64,000 nucleotides of DNA, from NCBI GenBank assembly GCA_963682025.1, contig OY821521.1:170553165-170617164 (forward strand), in the 5' to 3' direction. Origin of the DNA: Cordilura impudica. Lineage: Eukaryota; Arthropoda; Insecta; Diptera; Scathophagidae. This document shows, one piece after another, positions 23,804 to 35,648 of the stretch. The stretch's first letter is position 1. Each line of letters opens with the position of its first letter. The notes beneath the pieces were generated by a model. The model saw only the letters and a list, made by a program, of their open reading frames with translations, had not been told where the DNA came from and made no database searches. Position numbers and translations under genes: made by a program.

Positions 23804-24309
23804 AAGGGCGGGGTAAGGTTTTAAAGGCGAAAGAGGCGTATGTTCATGATTTTTTTTTAATATGTGAATAATATTAGATTATTTATTTCATATACATGTT
23901 CAGCATAACATTTGAAGCACATTTGAAAATATTTTCAACTAAAAATATTAATAAATTAGTCCGTGACAGCGAATTTCCGGCGGTGCCTCGAAAAAAAAGT
24001 TGTTATGCGGTGAATATCATAACTCGTTCCCGGATCATGTGAAACAAAAAAAAGGATTGCGTTTAAAAGGTGATATGTTTCCCTAGGTAATCAGGAAGAG
24101 TTTTTTTTTTTTGATTTTTGGCAGCATTTTGAGGTCAAAAACACGATTTTTATTATAAAATTTCGGTGAATTTGTTGTTAAAAATTGAACAAAAAATGGT
24201 TAAAATGTGTATAGTGAGTTACGATGTTTACGGACTTGAAATTTAGACATGTTGTACATTCAGAAAAAAAATTTAAAAAAAAAATATTTTAAAACCTTAC
24301 CCCGCCCTT
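23804..24309. mobile_element. TIR element (MITE) inserted in the minisatellite, GGGCGGGG ends
   Basis: The left end reads AAGGGCGGGGTAAGGTTTTA and the right end is its exact complement. Both ends are flanked by TTTT/AAAA-rich minisatellite sequence. If the duplication is TTAA the element is piggyBac-type; if it is TTA/TAA, Harbinger-type; the flanking array itself contains TTTTAA, so this is not decidable here. The interior is GC-richer than its surroundings and encodes nothing recognised. Confidence 0.75.
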
Positions 24310-24400
24310 AAAATAAGTATCTTTTACAAGAAGTATCTTTTAGAAAAATTAGTTTTCGAAAGCAGTATTTCTAAAAATGGAACTTTGAAATACCTTTTAA
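24310..24400 (+). repeat. GTAC minisatellite between two TIR elements
   Basis: A short remnant of block 5/6, with units such as AAAATAAGTATCTTTTA. Confidence 0.6.
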
Positions 24401-24924
24401 AGCGGGATATACACGGTCAAAATGATTGAACAGCATTTTGGTGGTATTAGTGAAAATGTGTTTGTATGTGTCACACCGACGATGATGGAAGCAAAATCAA
24501 AAATTTTAGATTTTCTGCTTGCATGACGTACGAATTTGATGTGTGTATATCGTTGATTGATCAAGCATGTTCTCATTTTTAATGTGGCTTTGAAGCAAGT
24601 GGTTGTGAGATGTCGGATGAAAGGAAAAATATTTTAGAATTGCTGGAAGCTTGCCATTAAGTTTTCATGGGTAAATGAATTCCTTTTTTTAACCACTCCT
24701 TCATCCAGATACGTTTCTTCTTATTCTTTTTTCATTTTCTTTTGCTTTTAAACTAACTGCCAAAATGGCGACAAGTGTATCGTCCGCTACCGACATGATG
24801 TTTTCAGCACAAAATCAAAAACCAAATGAATGATTGAAGTGCTATGCAGTACCGTGTATGTTTAAAGCTTTATGCACACATACATGAATTTGACGTCAAG
24901 CATTTTGACCGTGTATACTGGCCT
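24401..24924. mobile_element. Second TIR element in the minisatellite, ends ATACACGGTCAAAATG
   Basis: The left end contains ATACACGGTCAAAATGATTGA and the right end contains the inverse of ATACACGGTCAAAATGCTTGA; the outermost bases (AGCGGGAT versus GGCCAGT) match imperfectly. TTAA flanks both sides but also belongs to the surrounding array. The 524-base body has no transposase frame. Confidence 0.7.
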
Positions 24925-25515
24925 TAAAAAAGAACCTTTTTGAAATAATTATTTTTTAAAGTACTTCTAGAAAAGTGTCATATGGAAAAAGTATCTGTTA
25001 AGAAGTACTATTTAAAAAAGTACTTTTAATAAAGTACCGTTTAAAAGGTACCTTTTAGAAAAGTACATTTTAAAATAGTATCTTTAAAAAATACCTGATA
25101 GGAAAATTTCCTATTTAGAAAAAAGTACCTTTTAGAAGAAGTATATTTCAAAAAACTACCTTTTAAGAGAAGGACCTGTAAAAAAATTAATTTAAAAGAG
25201 GACCTTTAGAAAAAAGTTCCTTTTAAAAATTACCTTTTTTAAAAAAGTACCTTTTTGAAAGTACCTTTTTTGAAAGTGGATTATTTAAAAAAAGTACCTT
25301 TTTAAAAAAATTCCTTTAAAAAAGTATATTTAAGAAAAGCGTCTTTTAAAAAGGTGCATTAAAAAAAATAATTTTTAATAAATTTACCTTGTAAAAAAAG
25401 TACCTTTTAAGAGAAGTACCTTTTAAAATAGTACCTTTAAAATTGGACCTTTAGAAAAAATAGCTTTTAAAAAAGCACTTTTTTTGAAAAACTATTTTTT
25501 TGAAGATACCTTATA
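24925..25515 (+). repeat. GTAC minisatellite, block 6
   Basis: Degenerate AAAAAGTACCTTTTAA units continue block 5 after the two insertions. Confidence 0.8.
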
Positions 25516-27424
25516 TATAATTTAATATTTTTGATTTTCAATTGATAATTATAATTTTGAATCGAATTGATTATATTTCAATTTATTATTGGAAAAGGTG
25601 TAAATGAATTTGTTTGTTCCATGAAATTCTACCGTGTTGAATAACACCCTGCATATGACGACGACAACGACGACAACGACTACATGGCAGTCATACTAAC
25701 TTACGATAATATGTATGTATGTAGTTGTCTTGTACATACTAATTTATTCATTAGCAAATGTAAGACTAGGGAATTTTAAACTACAAACTTACTCTATCGT
25801 TATATACTAACATACTTACACATATTTAAGTTATCTGAGCCAAACCCCTAGCCGTCATTATTGTTAAACTTTAAACCATTGGGAGGTATTATATGATTCC
25901 AACTTTTTTAATTAAAAATGTTTTTAAAAAAAAATGTTCTTTTGCAAAAGTATACAAGAAAATAAACAATGTCGTCAGCCAGCACACTGGTTAGGATTGA
26001 GGGAGCGGAAGGCAGCAGCGGTTGTTTTCAAAAGGACAATTTGAATGAGGTACTTAGAAACAAACTTTTAAACTAGACTCAGCTGTTAGCAAAAAGATTT
26101 AAAAATAAACAACAAAAAAATTACTTTAGATTTAAGTGGCCAAGTAGTGGTGACAAACAATCAATAATGGTCTTAAGGTTAAGAGCGAAAGTTCTTATTT
26201 AAACTAAGCACAAACAAAAAAACTTTTAACACATATCACATTTTAAGTCAATTAACTAGATTTGTAAACAATGCAGCGATGGACAATTCTGCAGTGGATA
26301 CCGATTACCGAATAATAAAGTCTAAAGAAAGTTAAAAAAAAAGTATATTATGTATATTTCTTAGTAGATTTCATTTTATAACTTAGAATAAACCGGTTCG
26401 AAGGACCAAAATAAAATGCTGCATTTTGTGGCCATAAGAAAAGGAAAGCGCTCATATATATCAAACTTTTCAATCTTATTACAGACATTAACCTTATGTT
26501 GATCAAAACAAAACAAAGCTCTTTTTATATTTCATTGTGAAGTTTTTTTAGCCGAATTTCATGAGATCTCTCTAGGGGATTAATATTATTAATTGCCAGT
26601 TGTTATGACCATTTAAATTCCCGTTAAATTGGCAAAAATAACCGATTGTGTTTGAGTATGAAAAACTAATCGCAGTTCACAGCAATTTAACAGTGGAAAC
26701 AGCTATAAATAATTAGTGTAGTGTACAATTTCAGCTTTCAACATACTTACAAAAAGCCCCATTATATGAGGTAATTATGTGAGTTAAATTGTTGAAAGCC
26801 CTCATGGAATTAGGTAACTAGCCAACCAAACTGTTGGTTAAAGGTGTCATTGTTAAATCTAATTATACGAACACAAAAAAATAAACAAATATAGGCTTGT
26901 ACTTACTGAGTACTTAAATATAGCACATGTATTATGGTTTAGTTCTTATATTTCGTTATCCTATAGAACAAGTTTTCTGTGAAAAAATTACTTGGCAGCT
27001 CAAAATATTATTATTGATGTTTGAATGCTGAATTTTTTTTTTTAAATTTGTTAAGAATTCATAGAAAAAAATCCAAAAGAAAATTAAATTTGAGGAGTTT
27101 CAAAAAACTGATAATAAATTTACTTTTAATAACACATTTTTCAGATGAAAATAAATAGCAATGAAATGCCCGGTAAGGAATGATTTCGGAAAGTCTTGAG
27201 TCAATAAAGAATTCATTTAGTGATTTATTAATTCATTTAAAAGATTAAAGGATTTCTTTATTGAATTATTGACATTTGAATATGAAGCACCTAAAATAAT
27301 GAATTATAATTCAAAGACTTCAGTCATAAAGGGATGAATAAATTCATGGACTTTTGGCAAATAACACAACCATACATACGATTTTCCCAAATAAAATCTG
27401 AGGGCGGTTTCTCTGAACTATAAG
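25516..27424. other. Unique region, no gene recognised
   Basis: It contains a short (GACGACAAC)-type simple repeat at 25657-25690. No frame, RNA gene or transposon end was recognised. It could be intronic or intergenic host DNA. Confidence 0.4.
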
Positions 27425-28290
27425 TACGAAAAGTATATTTTTGGGAATTTTCAGATAAAAAGTACGTTTTGAGAAAAGGTATTTTTAAATAAAAGGAATT
27501 TTGTTTTTAATATAGTTACATTTTTAACACAAAGTACTTTTTCAAGGAAAGGTACTTTCTTAAGAAAATGTTCTTTTTAAAGAAAAGTTATTTTTTTAGG
27601 AAAATGTTAGTATTTTAAGGAAATGTTCTTTTAAATAAAAATTGTTTTAAAGAAAAGTTTTTTTTGGTGAGAATATGTACTTTTCTCTTAAAAAATACCT
27701 TTCCTTTAAAAAGTACGTTTTCATTTAAAAAGTACCTTTTATTAAAAAGGTACATTTTCTTAAAAAAGTACCTTTTCTTTAAAAAATACCTTTTCTTTAA
27801 AAAAAACCTTTCCTTTAAAAAGTATCTTTCCTTTAAAAAGTATATTTTCTTAAAAAAGTACCTTTTCTTTTAAAAAAAGAGTACCTTTCCTTTAAAAGTA
27901 ACTTTCTTTAAAAACTACCATAGATTTTAAAAAAAGTAAACTTTCTTTTAAAAGTATTAAAAAAACTTCCTTTTAATAAAAAGTAGCATTTATTAAAAAA
28001 CTACCTTTAATTAAAAAATACCTTTTATTCAAAAAGTAGCTTTTAATAGTAGCTTTCCTCCAAAAATCTCTTTTCTTAAAAAAGTGCCTTCCCTTTAAAA
28101 AGGTACATATACAAATTTTTAAAAAAATACCTTTTCTTACAACGTACCTTTTCTTAAAATTGTAAATTTTTCATAAAAAAATGAATTTTTTTCAAATATA
28201 TTTTCCTAAAAACTACATTTTCCCAAAAAAAAGTAAATTTTCTTAAATAAAATACTTTTTCTTAAAAAAGTAATCTTCTTAAAAAAGTAA
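27425..28290. repeat. GTAC minisatellite, block 7, with an internal orientation switch
   Basis: From 27425 to about 27660 the units read GGTACTTTCTTAAGAAAA; from about 27680 to 28290 they read GTACCTTTTCTTTAAAAA. The two halves are therefore inverted relative to each other around 27670. This block shares the CTTAAAAA sub-variant with block 8. Confidence 0.8.
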
Positions 28291-28304
28291 TCTTGGGGGA
28301 AGAA

Positions 28305-28619
28305 TTTGATGAAGTTGATTGGAATCAGATATATTATATGGGATCCGTAGATGATCAACTTTCTTTAAAAGTAACATAATAAATTTGTTTGATCAAATAG
28401 TGCCACAAAGAACAAAAATTTTAAAAGTAACAAGCAGTACCTGGTTTACTCATAGAATAAAACATTATATAGATCAGAGAGAGCTGGCTTATTGCCGATG
28501 GAAGCTCTTTAAAATAACACAACTATATGCTGAATATTGGAAATTAAGGGAAAAATTTAGTAACAAGATAAGACAAGCTGAGGCAAATTTAGACGCTGAA
28601 AAATTCTTTTCAGCTCTTG
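28305..28619 (+). pseudogene. LINE ORF2 fragment (linker between endonuclease and reverse transcriptase)
   Basis: The reading EEFDEVDWNQ... then, after a one-base frameshift near 28360, FDQIVPQRTKIL...TWFTHRIKHYIDQRE, AYCRWK and LREKFSNKIRQAEANLDAEK fits the region of non-LTR retrotransposon ORF2 lying between the endonuclease and RT domains (pattern: P.RT...PWFT..I......R..AY..WK......Y..LR......IR.A...Y). No RT motif follows: coding similarity ends at about 28619, where Repeat-C sequence begins. It lies directly after minisatellite block 7. The function as a transposon remnant is inferred from this pattern only. Confidence 0.65.
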
Positions 28620-30262
28620 GTCCGATCACAGGGGAGATGTGTAAACATCTAGTAATTAAAGATTTTTTTTTTTTTTTGTATGGCATTTTTTAAAATCAAA
28701 CTGAAAGCGTCATCTATGTATCACTTATGGCAATATTTATTATTATTTATTATTTCATTTTAAACACCTGGTAATTAAAGATTATTTTATGGCATTTTTT
28801 TTAAATCAAACAGAAAGCGTCATCTATGTATCACTTTTAGCAATCAACTGCAGGGGCTCTGGTAATATTAAAATATTTATTATTATTTATTATTTCAACT
28901 GGTTAATTTTTAATTTTTCGTTTTTATTCAGTTTTTATTTTCCATTTTTCATTTTTCGTTTTTCATTTTTTATTTTTAATTTTTCTTTTTTTAATTTTTA
29001 ATTTTTAATTTTTAATTTTTAATTTTTAATTTTTAATTTTTAATTTTTAATTTTTAATTTTTAATTTTTAATTTTTAATTTTTAATTTTTAATTTTTAAT
29101 TTTTAATTTTTAATTTTTAATTTTTAATTTTTAATTTTTAATTTTTAATTTTTAATTTTTAATTTTTAATTTTTAATTTTTAATTTTTAATTTTTAATTT
29201 TTAATTTTTAATTTTTAATTTTTAATTTTTAATTTTTAATTTTTAATTTTTAATTTTTAATTTTTAATTTTTAATTTTTAATTTTTAATTTTTAATTTTT
29301 AATTTTTAATTTTTAATTTTTAATTTTTAATTTTTAAATTTTTAATTTTTAATTTTTAATTTTTAATTTTTAATTTTTAATTTTTAATTTTTAATTTTTA
29401 ATTTTTAATTTTGAATTTTGAATTTATAATTTTTAATTTTTAATTTTTAATTTTTATTTTTCATTTTTCATTTTTTATTTTTCGCTTTTCATTTTTCGTT
29501 TTTAATATTTCATTTTTTATTTTTTATTTTTCGCTTTTCATTTTTCGTTTTTAATTTTTTATTTTTCATTTTTAATTTAAAATTTTTTATTTTTAATTTT
29601 TTATTTTTAATTTTTCATATTTCATTTTTAATTTTTAATTTTTAATTTTTAATTTTTAATTTTTAATTTTTAATTTTTAATTTTTAATTTTTAATTTTTA
29701 ATTTTTAATTTTTAATTTTTAATCTTTAATTTTTAATTTTTAATTTTTGATTTTTAATTTTTAATTTTTAATTTTTAATTTTAATTTTTAATTTTAATTT
29801 TTAATTTTTAAATTTTAATTTTTAATTTTTATTTTTCATTTTTCATTTTTTATTTTTCGCTTTTCATTTTTCGTTTTTAATTTTTCAATTTTTATTTTTT
29901 ATTTTTCGCTTTTCATTTTTCGTTTTTAATTTTTAATTTTTTATTTTTCGCTTTTCATTTTTCGTTTTTAATTTTTAATTTTTTATTTTTCATTTTTAAT
30001 TTAAAATTTTTTATTTTTAATTTTTTATTTTTAATTTTTCATATTTCATTTTTCATTTTTGATTTTTCATTTTTTATTTTTCATTTATCATTTTTCATTT
30101 TTTATTTTTCATTTTTCATTTTCGAACAAGTTAGTACATATCATAATTTTTTTACCAATACAATCATAAGTCACACCGATTTTGTCTTACGTCGTAAATG
30201 TTACGCTGTTTTTGTGATTGTGTTGTGAAATAGATTTTTACCCCCCTGCGCGTATAGATGTC
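28620..30262 (+). repeat. Repeat-C with expanded heptamer array
   Basis: It starts with GATCACAGGGGAGATGTG and a small hairpin (GATGT-gta-ACATC-like), then the TAGTAATTAAAGATTTTT and AAGCGTCATCTATGTATCACTT blocks; these two blocks are tandemly duplicated (about 28650 and 28770). The heptamer array follows, then 'ccaatacaatcataagtcacacc' and the terminus CCCCCCTGCGCGTATAGATG. The inverse copy lies at 34700-39050. Confidence 0.75.
28905..30120 (+). repeat. Heptanucleotide array (TTTTTAA)n with variants
   Basis: About 48 near-perfect TTTTTAA copies run from about 28998 to 29336, where one extra A breaks phase. Further copies follow to 29420 and 29630-29830. Between and around them are TTTTTCA, TTTTTAT and TTTTTCG variants, which themselves recur as blocks (three 'ttttcgcttttcatttttcg' blocks at about 29480-29960). 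Confidence 0.95.
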
Positions 30263-30354
30263 TACACATAAAAAAAAAACATGGCGAACGATAAGAAAAA
30301 TCGGTATTGGGAGCAATGAATCTGTAACATCTGATCCTGATGATATTATGATAT

Positions 30355-31540
30355 GATATTTTCTTAAAAAGTACTTTTTCTTAAAAAGTACCTTACTTTT
30401 TCTTAAAAAGTACTTTTTCTTAAAAAAGTAACTTTTCTTAAAAAAGTACCTTTTCTTAGAAAGTACTTTTTTCTTAAAGTACATTTTCTTAAAAAAGAAC
30501 CTTTAATTATAAAAGAATTATTTTAAAAAAGTACCTTTTCTTAAAACGTACTTTTTTTAAAAGTACCATTTATAAAATTGTATGTTTTCTTAAGAAAATA
30601 TTATCGTAAAAAACATTCCTTTAAAAAATGCCTTTTCTTACAAAATTACATTTTATTAAAATGTTTATTTTCTTAAAGAAGTACTTTTTCTAAAAAAGTA
30701 AATTTTTTTAAAAAGTACCTTTTTGAAAAACGCCTTGTATTAAAGTAAATTTTTTTTAAAAAGCATATTTTTTTGAAAAGTACATTTTCCTCAAAAAGTA
30801 CCTTTTTCTACAAAAATAAACCTCTCTTAAAAAAGTACCTATTCTTAAGAGAGTGCCTTTTCTGAAAAAATTACCTTTTAATAAAACGGGTACCTTTTTT
30901 TAAAAAAGTACACTTTAATATAAAAAAAAGTAACTTTCCTTAAGATAGTACATATTCCTAAAAAGTACCCTTCTTAAAAAAGTACCTTTTTTAAAAATTT
31001 TATTTTCGTAAAAAGTAAATTTTCTTAAAAAAAAACCTTTTTGTTAAAAAATTTAATTTTCTCAAAAACGTGCCTATGCTTAAAAATCTATCTTTCCCAA
31101 AAAAAGTACATTTTCTTAAAAATGTAACTTTTATTAGAAGTACATTATCTTAAAAATGTAAATTGTCTTAAAAAAGTACCTTTGCTTAGAAACTTAATTC
31201 TTAAAAAGTAAACTTTATTTAAAAAAATAAATTTGCTTAAAAAGTACCTTTTCTTAAAAAAGTGTCTTTTCTAAAAAGTGCATTTTATTAAAAAAGTACA
31301 ATTTCTTGAAAAAGTACGTACATTTTCTTTAAAAAGTAACTTTTTAAAATATTTTATTTTCTTAAAAAAGTAAATTTTCTTAAAAAAGAAAATTTTTCTA
31401 AAAAAAAGTACCTTTTCTTAAAAAATTTAATTTTCACAAAAAATTACTTGCTCTTTAAAATTTACCTTAACTTAAGAAAGTACATACCTTTCCTTAAAAA
31501 TCTAGTTTTTCTTAAAAAGTATGTTTAAAAAAAGTAGTTT
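30355..31540 (+). repeat. GTAC minisatellite, block 8
   Basis: Units read AAAGTACCTTTTCTTAAA (about 18 bases), the CTT-containing sub-variant also seen in block 7 and, on the other strand, in blocks 1 and 2. Confidence 0.85.
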
Positions 31541-31611
31541 CTTGACGTTTCAACGGGCAACTTAGACGCTTTACAACTATCCAGTAAAACCATAAGAACC
31601 CAGGTGGCGGG

Positions 31612-32288
31612 TAAACATGAGTGTTAAATTCGGCTATGCCAAATCTTTTACATTATTATCTGCACTTATTGCATCATTTATAACAAATGTAAACAAAATA
31701 TGTGAATAAGTAAACAATTTAATAACTTAACTTTTAAATTTTACCCATTTTAATTTTACTAAAAATATCAATAAGAACATTTCTTCATAGTTACTTGTTT
31801 TTTTAAAAGTAAGCTATTACAGTTTTAATTTAAAAAATACAACAAAAATTTTACATGTTTCTTTATTAATTTCAACAAAATAGTCACTTTATTTCACAAA
31901 CCTTTTTTTTTTGTAAAACAAATTTACCACCACCTCCACAATTAGAGGTTAATACAAGCACAATGAATTTTTAAGAAGTGTCTACATATTTTTGGCCATA
32001 TCTTGGCACAATTATACCCGATCTACCCCATTTTAAATGCCAGCTTGCTCGAAATCCTGACAAACAATATTATCCTAAGCTTACCTAGGTAAATGGTATA
32101 TTTTGTGAATGAACGTTATTTCAACACATAGACAGACAGACAGACGAACAGACGGACGAACAGACATCGCTATATCAACTCGATCAGAAATATATATACT
32201 TTATGGAGACGCAAATTAATTTTTCGCTACTTTACCAACAGAATAACAATCTGGTATATACCCTCTGCACAGTGGTGTGGAGGCTATG
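31612..32288 (-). mobile_element. Short HINE-A-related element (about 0.68 kb)
   Basis: The left end carries the hairpin ATTCGGC-tat-GCCAAAT and 'gagtgttaaa'; the right end carries GGTATATACCCTCTGCACAGTGGTGTGGAGG. The GACAGACAGACGAACAGACGG block and 'atcgctatatcaactcg' are in the expected 5' position. The roughly 2.3 kb core of the long copies is absent, so this is probably closer to the basic element. Confidence 0.75.
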
Positions 32289-32419
32289 AAAATAGAAAAT
32301 AATTTTTAATTTAATTGCATTTGAAAATTGTAGAAAAGATGTAAAACCAATTGAATTACTTATATTTTTATACATATGATAAAGAGTATATAAAGAGTAT
32401 TGGACTGAATTCAATATAT

Positions 32420-32791
32420 CGCACCTGTACCTCTAAAGTGAGTCAACTCAAAATTTTTCAATTTTCACTTTTTGCAAGAATCGTAAAAATCTTACGTCGA
32501 TTTTTCTAGTCTTTCGCAAAAAAAAATTAACCCTCTTTGTGTTATAAGAGTAGCTTCTTTAGAATCCCCTAAAAAGACATATTTTGAGTTGCACCCAAAA
32601 AACTTGTTATTTTTGATGATCACTGAAAAAATCGCAAAAACAACAACTGTTGAATACTTATTTTTCGAAATTCTTTACAATAAAACAACTATTTTTAAAT
32701 TTTATAGTAAATATTAAAAAAAAAAACCGTTTTTTGCCTCTACTGAAAATTAGTAGATTTTGAGTTGACTCACTTTAGAGGCACAGGTGCG
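32420..32791. mobile_element. MITE with long perfect-like TIRs
   Basis: The ends are CGCACCTGTACCTCTAAAGT on the left and the inverse of CGCACCTGTGCCTCTAAAGT on the right; the TIR continues GAGTCAACTCAAAAT (about 35 bases, one mismatch). The flanks are ATAT on both sides, giving a possible TA (or ATAT) target duplication, which would suit a Tc1/mariner-type MITE. The 372-base element has no coding capacity. Confidence 0.8.
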
Positions 32792-34699
32792 ATATGTATT
32801 ATCTAATCTAATCTAATATTTTTATATTTTTTATCTTCGATTTATGTTTTGAACCATCAGTTCAGCCATCTTAAATTTTTCAATAATGTCAGTTATATTC
32901 CTTTATATATACCTTCTTAAGATTGGCTGCATTTTTAGATTGGACATCTGATAGTTTCTATTTTTTAAGATATTTTTTCTTTCAAAGCTGTACCACTTTA
33001 AAATCAATTTTTATATTATTATGAAATATATGAAAATTTATTTCTTTGGCTATATAGGTTAATTTGAAATCGATCCCTGCTCTTACAGTAAGCTGGAGTT
33101 TTAAAGATTCGATTATTTGCTGGAAAATAACAACTTTTTTATTCTTTACATCTCGACTTATATCTGACACATAAAGAATTTACTCTTTTAAACCATGACA
33201 TTGTCATTATTATTATTATTATAATTTTTTTGCCGTAAAGTAAAGTTGCGAGTATAAATTGTAAATCTATTAAAAAGACCTTAATAAATACGGATGCAAT
33301 TACATTTACGTTTATATGGCAGGTCTGTTGGATGGTTGTGCTCCAGCCAGCAGTTTGCATGAGTTTGTTGGTATTAATTCAACTCATGGTAACATTTATA
33401 AAAATATGCACTTAGGTTTTTTTTTTTTGGTATTTACCTAGATTCATATATAGACATATGAGTGCATACGTACACATGTAGTGTACTTGTTGTAAACGTT
33501 AAAACTTGTAAATTATAACTAAAACACAAGCAGGAAAGTCATTAAAGTTGCAGTGGTACGTACTACGTACCACCACTGACATGCAAACACAAAATTTAGA
33601 ATTTTCTATTTAGGGTTTTCTCAAGTCAGTTTAGTGTAAAAACATTTATTTGCGTATAACGTGCATGTTACATGTAAAGCTATATCGAAATAATGTATTT
33701 AGATTAATTATTTAACAACTTATCGTTTTTATGTAATCTTTTATTTATAGTTTAATGTTTATTTTCCAACAGATTTTTCTGTAGGACGAAGGCTGTTAAG
33801 TATTTTTTTTTTTAGGAAAACTGGCTCAATGCCATAATGTTGTACTATCCATCATTTTGTTGTGGAGCTAATAATTATAATCTTTGAACTCAACTAAGAT
33901 GGCGAGTTTTTCTTAAGTGCTGTAGTTACAAATGAGAAGGTCGCCAAAAAGTAGCAAATCCCTCATAAATTAAAGTCACAAATGAAAATTATTTTATTAT
34001 TAAAAATGAATGTTCTGAAAACACTTTTTAAGAATTCTTTAAAAGCAATCAGCAATAATATATTAGTCAGAAAAGAACGCTCATGAAGAGTGAACTTCAT
34101 GAAGATAGAACTTCTTTTTATATTTGAATGATTATAAATGAATATAATAGAAGAAAACTGTAATGTTCTCGATCTTCTTTTATTAATAATTTTATTATAT
34201 TACAATGAATTGCCAAAAATTGCATCAGCCAATCTTAACGAAAATAACGAAGATAAAAAATAACGTTTTCATAAAGAGCGTTGCCATTAAGACAATATAA
34301 AATTTCAATTATGTCAATATCCATAAATGACACTGTGTCACAGAAAAAAATACCTGGGATGCGATACTTTTTCTCTGATATGTCTTGTCGAATACAACAA
34401 GATTTTGTTCTTTAAATTTGCGAAACACTTCCAAAATCTTAATTTATAGGAAAAAACCCAGTTTTTCGGCCCTTTTGTATATATAAGGCAATAACTCTGC
34501 TGAATATCAACCGATTTTGGATATCTCTGCGGATTTAGAAAGAGGAAACTGAGGTCATTCGGTGATATTCAATGTGTACATGATGTAATACGTACATGAT
34601 ATTTAAGAAATATTGAAACATCTGTGCGTATGCCTCCAACAATCCAATTTTTTTTAAATCTCTATTTTTCAATATTGAAGATGATTTTTTTATGTTTAA
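32792..34699. other. Unassigned region
   Basis: No gene or transposon protein was recognised. Short TAATCTAATCTAATA and ATTATTATTATTATA repeats are present. One 21-base palindrome is listed separately. Confidence 0.4.
33553..33573. repeat. Perfect palindrome GTGGTACGTA-c-TACGTACCAC
   Basis: Ten-base arms with a single central base, surrounded by CAGTGGT...CCACCACTG that extends the symmetry imperfectly. It might be a protein-binding site or the scar of a small element; nothing else supports either. Confidence 0.6.
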
Positions 34700-35648
34700 A
34701 CATCTATACGCGCAGGGGGGTAAAAATCTATTTCACAATACAATCACAAAAACAGCTTAAGATGTAAGACGTAACACAAAATCGGTATGACTTATGATTG
34801 TATTGGTGAAAAAATTATGATATGTAATAACTTGTTTGAATATTAAAAATGAAAAATAAAAACTGAAAAATGAAAAATAAATAATGAAAAATAAAAATGA
34901 AAAATAAAAAAAGAAAAATGAATAAAAATAAAAAAAGGAAAATTAAAAATAAAAAATGAAAAACGAAAAATTAAAAATAAAAAATGAAAAATCAAAAATA
35001 AAAAATGAGAAATAAAAAATGAAAAATCAAAAATAAAAAAAAAATAAAAATGAAAAATAAGAAATAAAAAACGAAAAATAAAAAATTAAAAATAAAAAAT
35101 AAAAAATATAAAAAATATAAAACATGAAAAATAAAAAAAGAAAAATGAAAAATAAAAAAAGAAAGAGAAAAAAAGAAGAGAAGAAAAGAATTTTTATAAT
35201 GAGAAGTAAAAAATGAAAAATAAAAAATTAAAAATGAAAAATAAAAAATGAAAAGTGAAAATAAAAAAGAAAAAGAAAAATGAAAATGAAATGAAAAATG
35301 AAAAAAAATAAAAAAAAAATATGAAAAATAAAAAATAAAAATTGAAAAACGAAAAATGAAAAATGAGAAATGAAAAATTAAAAGTGAAAAATAAAAAATA
35401 AAAAATGAAAAAAGATAAAAGAAAAATGAAAAATAAAAAACGACAAATAAAAAATGATAAACGAAAAATGAAAAATAAAAAATGAAAACTGAAAAATAAA
35501 AAAATGAACTATAAAAAATAAATTTGAAAAATAAAAAATGAAAAATTGAAAATGAAAAATGAATAAAAAAAATTAAAATTGAAAAACGAAAAATTAAAAA
35601 TGAAAAATGATAAATAAAAAATGAAAAATAACAAATGAAAAATAAAAA

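Noticed and set aside
17245..31540. CRISPR-like array
   Set aside because: Units are contiguous and degenerate with no unique spacers, and the DNA is eukaryotic.
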